Under the pieces are notes generated by a model, which saw only the letters and a program-made list of their open reading frames with translations, ran no database searches and was not told the DNA's origin. A stretch of 64,000 nt of DNA. It comes from Chryseobacterium sp. MA9 (GTDB taxonomy: Bacteria > Bacteroidota > Bacteroidia > Flavobacteriales > Weeksellaceae). The stretch spans positions 4,278,001 through 4,342,000 of the forward strand of contig NZ_CP075170.1 in NCBI RefSeq assembly GCF_024399315.1, in the 5' to 3' direction. This document shows positions 62,461 to 64,000 of this stretch, in pieces; within the stretch, counting starts at the first letter, position 1, and each line of letters opens with the position of its first letter. Made by a program: the position numbers and the translations under genes.

Positions 62461-63353
62461 TTGGTTTTTAAACTATCGGCTAAATCTTTTGCTAATTTGT
62501 TTCGGTATGTTAAACTTGGAAGTCCAATACCTTTTCGGTTATGGTTTACTTTTGATGAATCTTTTATATTTTCATATCCCTGATAAACTCCATAGGTATA
62601 AGGAACTTTATGATGTAAGTTATTTCGATCTATCATAGCAGCATAGTCTCGAGGTCTGCATTTACCTGATTTTACATATTCTAATATTTTAGTTTTGAAA
62701 TAAGTATAATATTCATCATAATCTGCCATATGTAGTAATAATACACCCATAGGCATAAAAACATCTCCATTCCATAAACCTATTTTTTGCATCGTTGGGA
62801 AGTCATGGTTTTCAAATGTCCATTGAAGAAGCTCTGCATTCTTTTTATCATTCTTAAAAATATCCAATTTGTTTGTTCGTCCTCCATATTGGTCACGCTT
62901 GAATGCAACAGTAAAGGAATCAACTAATTTTCTATTGAGACTTTTTTCCCATTTTGCAATATGTTTTTCTATTTCAAGACTATCAATATTATATTTCTTA
63001 TAAAGCTTGATGAAATGCGCATCTTGTTTTTTATATTTCCAATAAGGTGCTACTAAAGGAATTAATTTGTAAAGATTTTTTTTGCCTCCAAATTTTTTAT
63101 GGTATTTGTTTGCAAGTCTGATATAGGTTTCATATTCCTCAATACGTTCTTGGTTCAAAGGGCGATATCTTCTAAACAGCTTCTTATATAAGACTACAGC
63201 TTTTTCAGGTTGTTTTGCAATCCTGTAGATACTATCAATCTCGTTTACTTTATTATAATATTGAATATAATTTCGATTTTTGCAGGAACTAAAGAATAAA
63301 CAAAGAATCAAATAGCTTATATATTTTAAATGAAGATTTTGATTTTGTTTCAT
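62457..63353 (-). CDS. Lipoprotein of the RiPP operon
   Basis: 298 aa. Lipoprotein signal ends FFSSC (Cys24). The mature part is helical and rich in Tyr, Lys and Glu (EKAVVLYKKLFRRYRPLNQERIEEYETYIRLANKYHKKF), with TPR-like spacing up to about residue 150, then a conserved-looking region (WTFENHDFPTMQKIGLWNGDVFMPMGVLLLHMADYDEYY, KCRPRDYAAMIDRN). I do not know the family; location in a peptide-maturation operon suggests a role in export, immunity or surface display. Coupled to the ATP-grasp gene. Confidence 0.72.
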   Translation of the reverse strand: MKQNQNLHLKYISYLILCLFFSSCKNRNYIQYYNKVNEIDSIYRIAKQPEKAVVLYKKLFRRYRPLNQERIEEYETYIRLANKYHKKFGGKKNLYKLIPLVAPYWKYKKQDAHFIKLYKKYNIDSLEIEKHIAKWEKSLNRKLVDSFTVAFKRDQYGGRTNKLDIFKNDKKNAELLQWTFENHDFPTMQKIGLWNGDVFMPMGVLLLHMADYDEYYTYFKTKILEYVKSGKCRPRDYAAMIDRNNLHHKVPYTYGVYQGYENIKDSSKVNHNRKGIGLPSLTYRNKLAKDLADSLKTK

Positions 63354-63408
63354 ATTGCGTTATTATTGGGAGCAGAAGGATTTATTAATTATGAAGTAAC
63401 TGATAAAG

Positions 63409-63441
63409 ACAGGACTGTAGATTGATTATATACAGTCCTGT
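63409..63441 (-). terminator. Hairpin between precursor and maturation genes (attenuator-like)
   Basis: ACAGGACTGTA and its complement around an 11-nt loop, located after the precursor gene and before the lipoprotein gene. The T run on the minus strand is weak, so partial readthrough is likely; this would give more precursor than enzyme mRNA. Confidence 0.6.
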
Positions 63442-63456
63442 TGATTTTATTTCCTG

Positions 63457-63669
63457 TTAATAAGGAGTGGTTGTACTAGGACCTTCAATCGTTAAAGTCA
63501 TTGTCTTAACACCATCTTTGTAATAAGCTGTATCAGAACAATTATTGCCACATTGAGTAGGCTCTGAAGTTCTTGCTGTATCAGCTCCCCCGTGAATGTT
63601 TTGCAGGTTTTTCATTTTCTTGTTTTCTAAAGAAGAGAAGTTTCTCTTCATTCCATTTAATTTTTTCAT
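63457..63669 (-). CDS. RiPP precursor peptide with double-glycine leader
   Basis: 70 aa; starts at 63669 or at the internal ATG at 63651. The leader (MKKLNGMKRNFSSLENKKMK then NLQNIHGG) ends with Gly27-Gly28. The 42-residue core begins ADTARTSEPTQCGNNC and is rich in Thr and Ser (residues for ester bonds) and holds Asp, Glu, Lys and a TTTPY end. This suits an ATP-grasp-made omega-ester or amide ring peptide. The Cys pair CGNNC is unusual for that class and could form a disulfide. Gene order precursor-lipoprotein-ligase-small ORF-SPASM on the same strand makes the assignment strong. Confidence 0.85.
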   Translation of the reverse strand: MKKLNGMKRNFSSLENKKMKNLQNIHGGADTARTSEPTQCGNNCSDTAYYKDGVKTMTLTIEGPSTTTPY

Positions 63670-64000
63670 GTTGGTAAATTTTTAAATTTATATAGATCAT
63701 TTATGTCATGTAATCCCTGACATTGGGGTAAATAATTCTCATATTTATCATGTACTGTACACATACAATTTAAAAATGCAGAATGTATTTCGTCAACGTT
63801 GATGGTTCAAAACTAAAAATTATTACATCACTTCAGTGGGAAAATATGTAAGTGATTTGTTTTTTTTCTGTACACAAATACATATGGAAACAGGGAATAC
63901 ATCACAGGATTTAGTGAAATATTTGAAACTTAAAAAAGTATAAAGGAAAGTTTGACCGCATGAAGAAAATATCAAAAGATAACAGCATGTTGTAAAGTAA
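63670..64000. other. Upstream region of the RiPP precursor
   Basis: No gene is visible. A minus-strand TAGTTTTG box at 63808-63815 is the only promoter-like site, leaving a leader of about 140 nt, which is long for this organism. A 19-codon frame on the + strand near 63882 lacks support. Confidence 0.35.

Noticed and set aside
63882-63944. Short frame at the right edge
   Set aside because: About 19 codons without promoter or homology; no support.

Overview
The window reads as chromosomal DNA of a low-GC Bacteroidota, class Flavobacteriia, most like Chryseobacterium or a close Weeksellaceae relative. Grounds: a complete gldKLMN (type IX secretion) set, proteins with type A and type B T9SS sorting domains, GLPGLI, DUF4270 and DUF6443 families, a grasp-with-spasm type RiPP operon, many Bacteroidota promoter boxes (TAnnTTTG) and few Shine-Dalgarno sites.

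Layout. 1-4.5 kb: the 3' end of a probable thioredoxin/VKOR-type gene, a GLPGLI protein, a DPP-IV-like peptidase, an orphan double-glycine leader peptide and small unknowns. 4.5-9.5 kb: an alpha-glucan phosphorylase homologue whose usual PLP-lysine position is Thr, an unknown protein, and a large T9SS-sorted surface protein. 9.5-16.6 kb: housekeeping genes (DinB-like, mtaB, FMN glutamate-synthase-like, S4 protein, aroK, panC) and a tRNA Lys-Leu-Lys cluster. 16.8-26 kb: glycogen synthase-like, DUF4270 lipoprotein, glmS, then gldK-L-M-N, with the motor residues GldL Glu49 and GldM Arg9 at their known positions. 26-35.2 kb: FAD oxidoreductase, SemiSWEET, two lipoproteins, and a tripartite RND efflux operon. 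35.5-44.1 kb: a T9SS propeller protein followed by two very large RHS-type secreted proteins and a tiny membrane protein just behind the variable RHS tip, arranged like a polymorphic toxin with a putative immunity gene. 44.1-49.6 kb: an unusual array of ~22-bp degenerate hairpin repeats, map, an M20 peptidase, several intergenic palindromes, and three DnaA-box-like sites spaced exactly 11 bp apart. 49.6-60.2 kb: tRNA-Ser, asparaginase, TrmH-like and RsmE methyltransferases, tsaD and a divergent tamB, an Lrp/AsnC regulator and a small membrane protein. 60.3-63.7 kb: a RiPP operon on the minus strand: GG-leader precursor, lipoprotein, ATP-grasp ligase, a previously hidden 59-aa ORF, and a SPASM protein without the radical-SAM cysteines. 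The last four genes are joined by ATGA stop/start overlaps.

The strongest candidates for something little described are the 59-aa ORF in the RiPP operon together with the cluster-less SPASM partner, and the hairpin-repeat array at 44.17-44.46 kb. All functional calls rest on reading the sequence; no database search was run.
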